Source: Streptomyces sp. HNM0575 (lineage in GTDB: Bacteria > Actinomycetota > Actinomycetes > Streptomycetales > Streptomycetaceae). Taken from it: DNA of 64,000 bases. The notes beneath the pieces were generated by a model, which worked only from the letters and a program-made list of their open reading frames with translations, had not been told where the DNA came from and did no database searches. Below, piece after piece: positions 49,834-60,384 of this stretch. Every line of letters begins with the position of its first letter. Within the stretch, counting starts at the first letter, position 1. The stretch lies in assembly GCF_012726265.1 (NCBI RefSeq), contig NZ_JAASAG010000002.1:62001-126000 (forward strand). Reading direction: 5' to 3'. Position numbers and translations under genes: made by a program.

Positions 49834-50922
49834 ATGGTGTCAGTCAAACGAGCCGTCGCCCGTGCCGTTTACGGTTCGCGTTACGACAGCGTTCCGTGGG
49901 AACAGCGCGTCTACGTCAGGCCGGGCGAGCGTACGTTCCGGGAGCTTCAGTACCGCAGGCTCCTGCGCAGTTCCCCGGTCATATCCCTCGATGAATACCG
50001 TTCACGCGTCAAGCTCGGCGCGATCGAGGAGTTCATCTCCTGCCATATGTGCGGCGAGACAAGGCAGCAGCCGCTTTACGAGCCGACCAAGGTGAAGAAG
50101 AACGGCAAGACCGCGTGGTCGTACCACGTCGTCCGCTGCCCCTCCTGCGGATTCCTGTACCGCAATCCCAACGTCCTGCCCGAGCGCCTCGGCGATCTGT
50201 ACTCCAAGAACTACAGCAGCTTCCTGACCGGCAACTACGCCGCCAACAGGCAGCGCCGCTACCGCCAGGCCATGGACGCCTTCAAGCCCGTCTTCGAAGA
50301 GGGCGACAAGCGCAGGCTGCTGGACTTCGGCTGCGGCGCCGGTCTCTTCCTGGAGCTGGCGGAGGAGCGCGGCTTCGACGCACAGGGCGTGGATCTCTCG
50401 CCGGACTCCGTCAAGGAGGCCAACGAGCGCCTGACGTCGGCCACCGCGCACTTCGGCGCCCCCGAGGACGTACCGGAGATCGCGGCCGGCGGCTTCGACG
50501 TCGTCACCCTGTGGTCGGTGCTGGCCCATCTGCCGCGCCCGGTCGACGACTTCACCACGTTCCGCAATCTGCTCGCGCCCGGCGGCGTGCTGATGATCCT
50601 CACCGTCAACGCCGAGTCGATGCTGCTGAAGTCGTACGGCTCGAAGTGGAACGGGTTCACCCGGAACCACCTGATGTTCTACTCGAAGCAGACCATGCCG
50701 AGGCTGCTGCGCCAGGCGGGCTTCGCGGGTGTGGCCTTCGAGCCGTTCTTCGGCGACACAATCGACGCCGGCACGACGAAGCTCAGCGACGCGCACGTCG
50801 AGCGTCTGCGGCACTCCGTCAAGGTCAGCGACGGCGGGAACATGCTGAGGGCGCTCGCCTTCGCCGACGAAGAGGCGATCGACCGCTGGGGCGACGGGCG
50901 TCCGGTGCACCGCCTGACCTGA
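49834..50922 (+). CDS. zinc-ribbon class I methyltransferase
   Basis: A 362-residue protein. Residues about 65-115 hold two Cys pairs (SCHMCGETRQQP and RCPSCGFLYRNP), a zinc ribbon as in many sugar or antibiotic methyltransferases. After it comes a Rossmann fold: RLLDFGCGAGLFLELAEERG for SAM, AQGVDLSPDSVKEANERL, DVVTLWSVLAHLPRPVDDF and APGGVLMILTVN. The C-terminal region FTRNHLMFYSKQTMPRLLRQ is typical of the methyltransferase 23/C-methyltransferase-like group. The ATG has GAGAGG seven bases upstream. It stands alone after a long gene-free region. A role in cell-surface sugar or natural product methylation is plausible, with no sequence proof. Confidence 0.88.
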   Translation: MVSVKRAVARAVYGSRYDSVPWEQRVYVRPGERTFRELQYRRLLRSSPVISLDEYRSRVKLGAIEEFISCHMCGETRQQPLYEPTKVKKNGKTAWSYHVVRCPSCGFLYRNPNVLPERLGDLYSKNYSSFLTGNYAANRQRRYRQAMDAFKPVFEEGDKRRLLDFGCGAGLFLELAEERGFDAQGVDLSPDSVKEANERLTSATAHFGAPEDVPEIAAGGFDVVTLWSVLAHLPRPVDDFTTFRNLLAPGGVLMILTVNAESMLLKSYGSKWNGFTRNHLMFYSKQTMPRLLRQAGFAGVAFEPFFGDTIDAGTTKLSDAHVERLRHSVKVSDGGNMLRALAFADEEAIDRWGDGRPVHRLT

Positions 50923-51028
50923 CCCGGCGCGGTGCCCGGCCGTTTCGTTACGGCCGACGTCCCGGTACGGCCGCCGCCGCGGCGCACCGCCGTACCGTTG
51001 CGCGGTTCCGCGGGTGCGGAGGGCTCAG

Positions 51029-51069
51029 CGCGGAGGACGGAGACACGCACACTGTCCCCGTCCTCCGCG
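51029..51069. terminator. bidirectional hairpin terminator
   Basis: A 17-bp stem with one mismatch: 51029-51045 (starts CGCGGAGGACGG) pairs with 51053-51069 (ends CCGTCCTCCGCG) over a 7-base loop. It lies between two convergent genes and probably ends both. Just to its right is a GAGCC pentamer run (51096-51120). Confidence 0.8.
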
Positions 51070-51181
51070 GTCCTTCGCACCGGCCGACCGTGCGAGCCTT
51101 ACGAGCCGAGCCGAGCCGAGCCGTACGGACGGCACGCATGCCCGCACCTCCGCGGGCCCCGGCCCCTCCGGCCACCGGCCG

Positions 51182-52366
51182 CTAGCGCCGCCGCCTGCGG
51201 CGGCTTCTCGGCACGTCCTCCTCGCCCGGGGCGGAGTCCTCCGCCTCCTCAGCCGCCTGCTCCCCGTCCGTCCCGGAAAGCTCCTCGGCCACGCCCTCCT
51301 CGGGCACGGGCTCCTCGGATACGGCCTCTTCGGGTACGGCCTCCTCCTGCACGTCGTCCGGGGAGATCGCCCCTGGCGCCGGCCCCTCCGGCACGACCGC
51401 CTCCGGCGGAAGCGGAGCGTCCGGCGGGAGAGCGCCGACGCCCTCCGGCAGCGGCTTCTGCCGCTCCCCCTTGCCGATCTCAGCCGCCTTCCCGGCCTTC
51501 CCGGTCTTCTCCGACTTCGCGGCCTTCTCCGTCTTCCCGGCCTTCAGTGCCTTCGCCTTGCCCGTCTTGGCCTTGCCGCCGCCGTCTCCGCCCCGACCGC
51601 CGTCCGTGACCGTGCCCTCACGCGGCCCCTCCAGGAAGCGCAGCAGCTCCACGGGGAAGGGCAGCACGAGGGTGGAGTTCTTCTCCGTCGCCACGGACGC
51701 GACCGTCTGGAGCAGCCGCAGCTGCAACGCGGACGGTGTCTCCGACATCTGCTCGGCGGCCTGCGCGAGCTTCTTCGACGCCTCCAGCTCCGCGTCCGCG
51801 TTGATGACGCGGGCGCGCCTGTCCCGCTGCGCCTCCGCCTGCCGCGCCATCGAGCGCTTCATCGTCTCGGGCAGCGACACGTCCTTGATCTCGACCCGGT
51901 CCACCGTGACGCCCCACTCCACCGCGGGGCTGTCGATCATCAACTCCAGGCCCTGATTGAGCTTCTCGCGGTCGGAGAGCAGATCGTCGAGCTCGCTCTT
52001 CCCGATGATCGACCTGAGCGAGGTCTGTGCCATCTGCGAGACGGCGAAGCGGTAGTCCTCGACGCGGATGATCGCGTCGGCGGGCTGTACGACCTTGAAG
52101 TAGACGACGGCGTCCACCCGGACGGTCACGTTGTCCCGGGTGATGCCCTCCTGGGCCGGCACCGGCAGCGTGATGATCTGCATGTTGACCTTCTGGAGCC
52201 GGTCGATGCCGGGCACGATCATCGTGAACCCCGGCTCCTTCAGCCCCGACTGCAACCGCCCCAGCCGGAAGACCAGGCCCCGTTCGTACTGCCTGACCAC
52301 ACGTGCCGCCGTCATCGCATACAGAGCCAGCGCGATGACGAGCCCAACGATCACCTCGACGACCAT
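51182..52366 (-). CDS. SPFH/stomatin-like membrane protein
   Basis: A 394-residue protein. One N-terminal membrane segment (VVEVIVGLVIALALYAM, residues 2-18) is followed by a slipin/stomatin SPFH domain: VRQYERGLVFRLGRLQSGLK, EPGFTMIVPGIDRLQKVNM, ITRDNVTVRVDAVVYFKV, AQTSLRSIIGKSELDDLLSD and SLPETMKRSMARQAEAQRDR. A coiled-coil and LQLRLLQTVASVATEKNST end the conserved part. The last about 125 residues are an extra tail, first Ala/Lys/Gly then Glu/Pro-rich, ending in seven or more Arg. ATG 52366 has AGGAGG five bases upstream. It would form membrane microdomain oligomers. No NfeD partner gene is next to it. Confidence 0.92.
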   Translation of the reverse strand: MVVEVIVGLVIALALYAMTAARVVRQYERGLVFRLGRLQSGLKEPGFTMIVPGIDRLQKVNMQIITLPVPAQEGITRDNVTVRVDAVVYFKVVQPADAIIRVEDYRFAVSQMAQTSLRSIIGKSELDDLLSDREKLNQGLELMIDSPAVEWGVTVDRVEIKDVSLPETMKRSMARQAEAQRDRRARVINADAELEASKKLAQAAEQMSETPSALQLRLLQTVASVATEKNSTLVLPFPVELLRFLEGPREGTVTDGGRGGDGGGKAKTGKAKALKAGKTEKAAKSEKTGKAGKAAEIGKGERQKPLPEGVGALPPDAPLPPEAVVPEGPAPGAISPDDVQEEAVPEEAVSEEPVPEEGVAEELSGTDGEQAAEEAEDSAPGEEDVPRSRRRRRR

Positions 52367-52575
52367 CACGGCCTCCTGCACTGCCGTACAAGCCCGGCAT
52401 TCAGGGAGAGAACCACTTTCAAAGGTAGCTCCGCCGAGACCTCCGGTCGAGACATACGCCACCACCTCCCGACCCACCGCCCCGACGCCCCGCCAACGGA
52501 CCCGCGCCGACCGACGGTGATCCCGTGCTGACGTTCCGCGGTCGCAGAAGCAGACACGCAGAGCCCTCGGGACCG

Positions 52576-52611
52576 GCACGGGCAGCGCTGGACGACAGCG
52601 GCTGCCCGTGC
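52576..52611 (-). terminator. hairpin after the debranching enzyme gene
   Basis: GCACGGGCAGC (52576-52586) pairs perfectly with GCTGCCCGTGC (52601-52611) over 14 bases. It is about 55 bp downstream of the minus-strand stop at 52666. Confidence 0.7.
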
Positions 52612-52665
52612 TCCGCCCCGCGGTGCGCCCGCACGGGCCCCGCACCGCCGGGCGGAGCCGTTCGG

Positions 52666-55170
<2,505 letters not shown>

Positions 55171-55585
55171 GAAGGCTCCTTCACATCGCTTCGGAAGGGC
55201 CGCACGCGCCGGCAGCCGGACGTCCCGTCGGCAGGCCGTCGCAGGTCGCATGACCCCGACTGCCTTGTGTCCACGGGAACTTGAAGGGAACGTAACGGCG
55301 CCCCGCACATCTGGCAAGCCTTGCCGCAGCATTCAGGAAGGACTTGCAGCCGTCGGACCCCCAACAGCGGCTGCCCGTCGAGATGTTGGAGGCGTGAGAC
55401 GCACATCGCCCTGGGTGACGACACGCTCTCCTTCACTGCTTCTTCACAGGAACGTTTCATATTTGCCCGCATCGGTGTTCGAAGCAATGGAAGGCTTCGC
55501 AGCGGCCGATCACCCTTCGGCCGGTGCCGTGCTGCGACCCCCACATTGCGCTCACGGCGCCACACCTCGGGGAGAGGACGCCAAC
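55171..55585. other. divergent promoter region, debranching enzyme / endonuclease
   Basis: About 415 bp without a gene. On the minus strand there is a direct repeat GTTCCC with 11-bp spacing (plus-strand GGGAAC at 55275-55280 and 55286-55291), about 105-120 bp before the debranching enzyme start. It could be a site for a direct-repeat binder such as PhoP, but it differs from the usual GTTCACC core. No clear sigma boxes are seen. Confidence 0.5.
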
Positions 55586-56440
55586 GTGGACTTCATACGT
55601 TCCGCAGCGCGCCGCAGAACGCTCGGCGCACTCGCCGGCACCGCGCTCATAGCCGCCGTCATCCAGATACCCGCCTCCGCGGGCACGGCCACCGCACCGG
55701 ACAAGCACTCCGCGCGTTCCGGCGCACCGTCCGCCTTCAGCGCCGCGGAGGACGACGACTACTACAAGGACGCCGACGGCAAGACCGGCGAAGAGCTGAA
55801 GAAGGCGCTGCACGGCATCATCAGCAAGAACGTCAAGACGCTCTCGTACGACGACGTCTGGGACGCGCTGAAGGAGACCGACAAGGACCCGGACAAGGCC
55901 GGCAACGTCATCCTCCTCTACAGCGGCAAGTCCGAATCCGCGGACAACAGCGGCGGCGGCGCCGACCAGTGGAACCGCGAGCACGTCTGGGCCAAGTCCC
56001 ACGGCGACTTCGGCACCTCCCAGGGCCCCGGCACGGACGTACACCACCTGCGCCCGGCCAACGTCAAGGTCAACAGCATCCGCAACAACAAGGACTTCGA
56101 CGAGGGCGGCGAGGAGGTCGAGGGCGCGCCGGGCAACCGCACCGACGAGGACTCCTTCGAGCCGCGCGACGAGGTCAAGGGCGATGTGGCCCGCATGATC
56201 CTCTACATGGACGTCCGCTACGAGGGCGACGACGAGTTCCCGGACCTGGAAGCCAACGACCAGGTGGACAACGGCTCCAAGCCCAACATCGGCAAGCTGT
56301 CGGTGCTGAAGAAGTGGAGCGAGGAGGACCCGCCGGACAAGTTCGAGAAGAACCGCAACCAGGTCATCTTCGACAAGTTCCAGCACAACAGGAACCCGTT
56401 CATCGACCACCCGGAGTGGGTCGCGGACATCTACAAGTAG
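55586..56440 (+). CDS. secreted endonuclease I family nuclease
   Basis: A 284-residue protein. It starts at GTG 55586 with GGGGAGAGGA upstream and has a signal peptide (RRRTLGALAGTALIAAVIQI, then ASAGTA). The mature part matches the EndA/NucM endonuclease I family: WNREHVWAKSHGDFG near residue 132, the catalytic TDVHHLRPANVKVNSIRNN region and GDVARMILYMDVRYEG. The C-terminal IGKLSVLKKWSEEDPPDKFE, EKNRNQVIF and DHPEWV are also family-like. It cuts DNA (and RNA) outside the cell for nucleotide recovery. The mature start is acidic (EDDDYYKD). A strong bidirectional terminator follows. Confidence 0.93.
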   Translation: MDFIRSAARRRTLGALAGTALIAAVIQIPASAGTATAPDKHSARSGAPSAFSAAEDDDYYKDADGKTGEELKKALHGIISKNVKTLSYDDVWDALKETDKDPDKAGNVILLYSGKSESADNSGGGADQWNREHVWAKSHGDFGTSQGPGTDVHHLRPANVKVNSIRNNKDFDEGGEEVEGAPGNRTDEDSFEPRDEVKGDVARMILYMDVRYEGDDEFPDLEANDQVDNGSKPNIGKLSVLKKWSEEDPPDKFEKNRNQVIFDKFQHNRNPFIDHPEWVADIYK

Positions 56441-56481
56441 GCCGCCGCCCGCCGACGGGGGCACCGCTCACCGAAGACGGC

Positions 56482-56521
56482 ACTGTGCCCTCGTCCCGCC
56501 GCCGCGGGACGAGGGCACAGT
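56482..56521. terminator. strong bidirectional terminator
   Basis: A perfect 17-bp stem: 56482-56498 (starts ACTGTGCCC) with 56505-56521 (ends GGGCACAGT), loop of six bases. It lies 42 bp after the endonuclease stop and 30 bp from the stop of the convergent NlpC-like gene. Confidence 0.9.
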
Positions 56522-56551
56522 CGCGGGGTCGCGCTGCCGCGGTGCCGGCCG

Positions 56552-57112
56552 TCAGTACTTCTTCGGCCGGTAGGCGTCGTACTCGTCGCTGCCGATGCCG
56601 TAGCTGCGCACGCTGTGGTCGGTGCCGTAACTGCCGCGCTGCTCATAGGCGTTGTACTTGCTGTGGGCGGAGTTGGCCCACGACTCGAAGATGACGACGT
56701 GACGGGTGGTGTTGCTGCCGTTCGCGTCGATGATCAGGTCGCCCTTCTGGAGCTGCGACACCTTGATCTTGCTGGTGAACTGCGAGGACGCCAAGCCCAC
56801 GGTGTTCGTGCCCGGCTTGCCGTACTTGAGCGCCATGCTCACGTAGCCGGAGCAGTCCGTGCGGTAGCCCTGGAACGTCTTGCTCTGGCTGTACGGCACC
56901 TGGTGGCCGTCGACGGCGGTCAGCCAGGTCTTCGCACGCGCGATGACGGTGTCGCGGCTGATGGCGCCCTTCGTGCCGGCGTCCGCCTTCGCCGCGCTCG
57001 CCTTGGCACCGGCGTCCGCCGGGGCGTCGCCGGCCGTGGCCAGCGGGGCGAGGGAGCCGAGCACGGCAGCGCCCGCGACGATGGGAAGAACAATGCGCAT
57101 CTTGCGGTTCAT
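56552..57112 (-). CDS. secreted NlpC/P60-like cysteine peptidase
   Basis: A 186-residue secreted protein. A signal peptide (RKMRIVLPIVAGAAVLGSLA, then PLATAGD) is followed by an Ala/Lys/Asp spacer and a small NlpC/P60-like domain. The catalytic Cys is in YRTDCSGYVSMAL near residue 86 and the His in TRHVVIFESW near 138; LQKGDLIIDANG is the linking strand. The product would cut peptidoglycan stem peptides or another amide outside the cell. The domain is compact (about 130 residues) and lacks LysM or SH3 anchors. ATG 57112 is preceded by a structured leader of about 150 nt with a well-formed promoter. Confidence 0.88.
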   Translation of the reverse strand: MNRKMRIVLPIVAGAAVLGSLAPLATAGDAPADAGAKASAAKADAGTKGAISRDTVIARAKTWLTAVDGHQVPYSQSKTFQGYRTDCSGYVSMALKYGKPGTNTVGLASSQFTSKIKVSQLQKGDLIIDANGSNTTRHVVIFESWANSAHSKYNAYEQRGSYGTDHSVRSYGIGSDEYDAYRPKKY

Positions 57113-57262
57113 GTGTTTCCCCGTGGTTCTTCGGAATTCCCTTACGGGCTGTCAGCCGGGCGGTGGAGGACCGGATCCGGTCCGGGAGCGGCCCGTCCGG
57201 AAGAGGATCCGGTCCTCACGGCCTTCGTCCCCGCTTCTGATTCGGCGGTCCGTTGCCCGACG
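57113..57262 (-). promoter_or_regulatory. structured 5' leader of the NlpC-like gene
   Basis: If the promoter at 57269-57298 is used, the mRNA has about 150 nt before the ATG. It contains a perfect 13-bp inverted repeat (GAGGACCGGATCC, 57166-57178, and GGATCCGGTCCTC, 57205-57217) and a second pairing GTCCCCG/CGGGGAC near the 5' end. NlpC/P60 genes of actinobacteria often carry a c-di-AMP (ydaO-type) riboswitch, but the conserved core of that RNA is not evident here. So only a structured leader is called. Confidence 0.5.
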
Positions 57263-57268
57263 ACGGGG

Positions 57269-57298
57269 ACACTAGGAGCGGTGAAGTGAACGCGTCAA
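57269..57298 (-). promoter_or_regulatory. promoter of the NlpC-like gene
   Basis: On the minus strand TTGACG (57298-57293) and TAGTGT (57274-57269) are separated by 18 bp, a good fit to the principal vegetative sigma consensus. Start would be near 57262. Confidence 0.7.
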
Positions 57299-57430
57299 GA
57301 TTTTCCGGGGCGGCGGTCCGCATGCATGACGAATGTCAGGATGCGAATTCGCGCACCACTGACCGCAGCCTTCCGAGTGGCTTTCCGAATGGCACGTCCC
57401 GAGCGCCAAGTGGCGCGATTCAAACCGGAC

Positions 57431-57772
57431 TTACGGTCGTGACCTGGACTTGCGCGCCCAGCGCAGCAGCAGTCCGAGCAATGTGGCATTGATCAGAGCG
57501 ACCGCCGCCAGCAAGATCACGAAAATGGGGAGCGTCACCGCGGAAGGCAGCAGGAATCCGAGTCCGCCCACGAGAAGCACGACGAGCAGACTCGTCGGAA
57601 GCGTCGCGAAAATAGGCCAGACACCCGCGAACGACGGGCCTTCGTCATTCGCGAAAAGCGCGTCGCCGACCGTCCAGATCAGCAGTGCGGCACACACCGC
57701 CAAATAGCCGCGCGACAGCCAGTTGTCCGTCGCCGCCGACAGAATTCGCCTCCAGGCGCTGCGGTCCCGCAA
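57431..57772 (-). CDS. small multi-pass membrane protein (SCO4225-like)
   Basis: A 113-residue protein with three probable membrane segments: YLAVCAALLIWTVGDALF near residues 23-40, a LLVVLLVGGLGFLLP stretch near 62-76 and VILLAAVALINATLLGLLL near 85-103, then a basic end. It starts at TTG 57772 with AAGGG seven bases upstream. Size and layout resemble a family of small Streptomyces membrane proteins annotated after SCO4225; function unknown. It is 318 bp from the NlpC-like gene in the same direction, but that gene has its own promoter. Confidence 0.75.
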   Translation of the reverse strand: MRDRSAWRRILSAATDNWLSRGYLAVCAALLIWTVGDALFANDEGPSFAGVWPIFATLPTSLLVVLLVGGLGFLLPSAVTLPIFVILLAAVALINATLLGLLLRWARKSRSRP

Positions 57773-57910
57773 TTCTCGCCCTTCTTCGATGACGGCCGGG
57801 CCCCACGGCGTTCGGGCCCGATGACGGTCCGGGCCCGACGGCAGCGGCGGCCCGGTGACGGTCGCGCGTGTCCGGCCGATCCTTCACCGTCGCGGCGGGC
57901 CCGCGCATGA

Positions 57911-57998
57911 GTACACGTACTCAGATCGGTGTGCTGGTACCCGGATCGGTGTGCACGCACTCGGATCCGGACCGGCGTGCACGCACTCGGATCGGCGG
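57911..57998. repeat. diverged 18-28-bp tandem repeats
   Basis: Four copies of a unit built around (a/c)tcggatcggtgtgcacgcac are seen in the gap between the membrane protein and STAS genes. Two share the exact string cgtgcacgcactcggat or gtgcacgcactcggatc. No gene is present at 57773-58054. Confidence 0.75.
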
Positions 57999-58054
57999 GG
58001 CCGGAGGTGACGCCGCGGGTCCACGTGCCCGCGACCCGTGCGCCCCCGCGGCGA

Positions 58055-58474
58055 TCAGTCGCGCGCGGCCGCCGCCCGTACCGCTTCGTCGAGACCCGGG
58101 TGGAGGCTGAGCACTCCCGAGAGGCCCGTGACGTCGAACAGCCGCTCCACGAAAGGCTGGAGCGGCCCGCACAGATACAGCCGCGTGCGGGAGTGGGTGC
58201 GCAACAGCAGATTGAGCGCGGAGGAGTCCGCGAAGCTCACCCGCGAGAGGTCGACGACGAGGCGGCCGGGGCTGGCGGCGAGCGCCTCGTCGAGCACCGG
58301 GGCGATGTCCTGGACGGTCTCGAAGTCCAGTTCGCCGGCGAGGACCACGACCTCCACGCCCTGCTCGTTCCGGCGTGAGACCACGGGACGGCCGTCCTCC
58401 GCCGTCACTTCAGCCTGCTCGTCGTGCCGCCCCTGTGCCTGGGGCTCACCCGTCGCGTCGTCACCGGTCGTCAC
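58055..58474 (-). CDS. STAS-domain anti-anti-sigma factor
   Basis: A 139-residue protein with an anti-sigma factor antagonist STAS domain after about 35 flexible residues. Motifs: VEVVVLAGELDFETVQDIAP, GRLVVDLSRVSFADSSALNL and LYLCGPLQPFVERLFDVTGL. The phosphorylatable Ser of this family is in FADSSAL. It starts at GTG 58474. It lies 81 bp downstream of the RsbW-like kinase gene in the same direction and is divergent from the SigB-family gene. It probably binds the kinase in its dephosphorylated form and frees the sigma factor. Confidence 0.92.
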   Translation of the reverse strand: MTTGDDATGEPQAQGRHDEQAEVTAEDGRPVVSRRNEQGVEVVVLAGELDFETVQDIAPVLDEALAASPGRLVVDLSRVSFADSSALNLLLRTHSRTRLYLCGPLQPFVERLFDVTGLSGVLSLHPGLDEAVRAAAARD

Positions 58475-58555
58475 AGCGTCTTACCTTGTCACACGCCGCT
58501 CCGTACGCCGCTGAACCGACGCGACCGGCCGTGCCCCTCGGCGGGGGCGGCGCGG

Positions 58556-58987
58556 TCAGACGAAGGCGGCGCCGGGGCCTCCCGGGTGCAGCCACTGCGC
58601 CCGCATGGTCTTGCCGCGCGCAGAGGTCAGCACCTCCAGCGTGTCGGCGCACTGCTCCGCGATGCACAGGCCCCATCCGCCGCTGCCGTCGAGCCGGCCG
58701 GGCCGCCACCGCGGCGGCAGCGGGACCGTGTCGGTGACCTCCACCCGCACACGGTCGTGTTCCGCCTGTACGCGCAGCTGCCACTGCCCGCGGGCGTGGC
58801 GCTGGGCGTTGGTGACGAGTTCGGACACCACCAGGAGCACGCCACCCATGTCCACCCATGAGCAGGCGGGCGCCAGATGCTCCTCGACCGCCTTACGCGC
58901 CTGTCCGATATCGGTGTACACCGAGTCCATCTGGAGAACGGCCTGTTCCCCGTCGCCTGTCGCCTTAGGGCTGGTACCCGCGGGCAC
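58556..58987 (-). CDS. RsbW-like anti-sigma kinase
   Basis: About 143 residues with an HATPase_c fold. N box SELVTNAQRHARGQ near residue 63, ATP-lid glycine motif GSGGWGLCIAEQCAD near 105, and VRVEVTDTVPLPP. The start is uncertain: GTG 58987 has GGGAGG with 8-base spacing, and ATG 58993 has it with only 2. Such kinases bind SigB-family factors and phosphorylate STAS partners. The opposite-strand neighbour is such a sigma factor and the next gene is a STAS protein. This is a full partner-switch set, though split on two strands. Confidence 0.88.
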   Translation of the reverse strand: MPAGTSPKATGDGEQAVLQMDSVYTDIGQARKAVEEHLAPACSWVDMGGVLLVVSELVTNAQRHARGQWQLRVQAEHDRVRVEVTDTVPLPPRWRPGRLDGSGGWGLCIAEQCADTLEVLTSARGKTMRAQWLHPGGPGAAFV

Positions 58988-59180
58988 AGGCATCACCTCC
59001 CGTCCTCTGCCGAGGACGCAGTCGATCCACTGCCGCCGCGCCTTACGGCGCCCGGCGTGGCAGGTCTTCCGGTCCCAGATCCGCTTGCCCAGCCACACAC
59101 TGCTCATGCCAAACGGCACATCGGGCAGGCCGCAATAGATGACAAACCCGGCGATAGACGACAACTTTTCGCCCTCATAG

Positions 59181-59205
59181 GCTTGTTCGGAGTGGAGCGG
59201 GGTAA
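59181..59205 (+). promoter_or_regulatory. SigB-family type promoter of the sigma gene
   Basis: GCTT (59181-59184), 15 bases, GGGTAA (59200-59205). This fits the Streptomyces SigB/SigF-family consensus GNNT-N14-16-GGGTA(C/T) except the last base. It is 50 bp before the sigma factor ATG, so the gene may activate itself. Confidence 0.65.
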
Positions 59206-59254
59206 GCGGAACAGCCCGACGTCTTCACAACCGAAGGAAGGGCAGGTCCACGCG

Positions 59255-60148
59255 ATGACATCCGCAACGCCGACCGTCACGACAGCGGAGGAAGCCGTCA
59301 GCGGCGAGCCGTCCGTACTCGAAGGGCGGGGAGCAGACGGGGCGTCGCAACAGCTGCCCGTGATCGAGGAGCCCGAGAAGCTCGCTCCCGAAGACGCACG
59401 CCAGCTCTCCAAGTCGCTCTTCGACCGGCTCGCGGTCCTGGAGGAGGGCACGCACGAGTACCAGTACGTGCGCAACACCCTCATCGAGATCAACCTGACG
59501 CTCGTGCGGTATTCCGCGCGCCGCTTCCGGCTGCGCGGCGACGACATGGAGGACATCGTCCAGGTCGGCACGATCGGCCTGATCAAGGCGATCGACCGCT
59601 TCGACCTCTCGCGCGAGGTGGAGTTCACCACCTTCGCGATCCCTTACGTCGTCGGTGAGATCAAGCGCTTCTTCCGCGACACCACTTGGGACGTGCGGGT
59701 GCCGCGGCGCCTCCAGGAGATGCGCATGGACCTGGCGCGCGCCAACGACAAGCTCACCTCGAAGCTGGGGCGTTCGCCGCGCGTCAGCGAGCTGGCCGAG
59801 CATCTCGGCGTGACCGAGGAGGAGATCGTCGAGGGCCAGGTCGCGGCCAACGGCTACAACTCCTCCTCGCTGGACGCCACCGTCAACGACGAGGAGGGCG
59901 AGGCCTCGCTGGCGGACGTGCTGGGAGAGTGCGACGAGGCCATGGAGCTGGTCGAGGACTTCCACGCCCTCAAGCCCCTGCTCGCCGAACTCTCCGAACG
60001 CGACCGGAAGATCATCGAGCTGCGCTTCGGCGAGGAGCTGACCCAGGCGCAGATCGGCGAGCGGCTCGGACTCTCCCAGATGCATGTCTCCAGGCTGCTC
60101 AGCCGCGCGCTGACCGGGCTGCGTACGGGCATGCTCACCGGCAACTGA
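59255..60148 (+). CDS. SigB/SigF-family stress sigma factor
   Basis: A 297-residue sigma-70 factor of the Streptomyces SigB/F/G type. Region 2: NTLIEINLTLVRYSARRFRL, GDDMEDIVQVGTIGLIKAID and TTFAIPYVVGEIKRFFRDTT. Region 3: WDVRVPRRLQEMRMDLARAN and GRSPRVSELAEHLGVTEEE. Region 4: LSERDRKIIELRFGEELTQA and IGERLGLSQMHVSRLLSRAL. ATG 59255 follows GGAAGGG. About 45 acidic, Ala/Glu-rich residues precede region 2. It would direct stress or osmotic genes and be held by the RsbW-like kinase encoded just upstream on the other strand. Confidence 0.95.
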   Translation: MTSATPTVTTAEEAVSGEPSVLEGRGADGASQQLPVIEEPEKLAPEDARQLSKSLFDRLAVLEEGTHEYQYVRNTLIEINLTLVRYSARRFRLRGDDMEDIVQVGTIGLIKAIDRFDLSREVEFTTFAIPYVVGEIKRFFRDTTWDVRVPRRLQEMRMDLARANDKLTSKLGRSPRVSELAEHLGVTEEEIVEGQVAANGYNSSSLDATVNDEEGEASLADVLGECDEAMELVEDFHALKPLLAELSERDRKIIELRFGEELTQAQIGERLGLSQMHVSRLLSRALTGLRTGMLTGN

Positions 60149-60170
60149 GCGCGCCGCACGGCATCCTGCC

Positions 60171-60234
60171 GCGAGGGCCCGTGACGTACGGACGGGGCCC
60201 GTGACGTACGGACGCACCGGACGTCACGGGCCCC
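60171..60234. terminator. terminator with two competing 5' arms
   Basis: GGGGCCCGTGACGT (60194-60207) pairs perfectly with ACGTCACGGGCCCC (60221-60234) over 13 bases. A first copy of the same arm, GGGCCCGTGACGT (60175-60187, within a 19-bp direct repeat), can pair with the same 3' arm and is extended by GCGAG/CTCGC. It lies between the sigma factor and a convergent esterase gene. Confidence 0.8.
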
Positions 60235-60384
60235 TCGCGTGTGCGGGTCCGGGTGCCCCGCCGCCGCCTCACCCGCGGGACCCGGACGGCGGCCCCGCCG
60301 CAGGCGGTCACCGTCCGGAGCGGTCCCGTCCCGCCGGACGCGGTCACCGTTCCCGAGCGGGTCCCGTCCCGCCCGTACCCGGCG

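Noticed and set aside
57113..57262. ydaO-type (c-di-AMP) riboswitch before the NlpC-like gene
   Set aside because: Gene context fits, but the conserved core and the typical 3' GCUAACCUCGUA-like segment could not be found.
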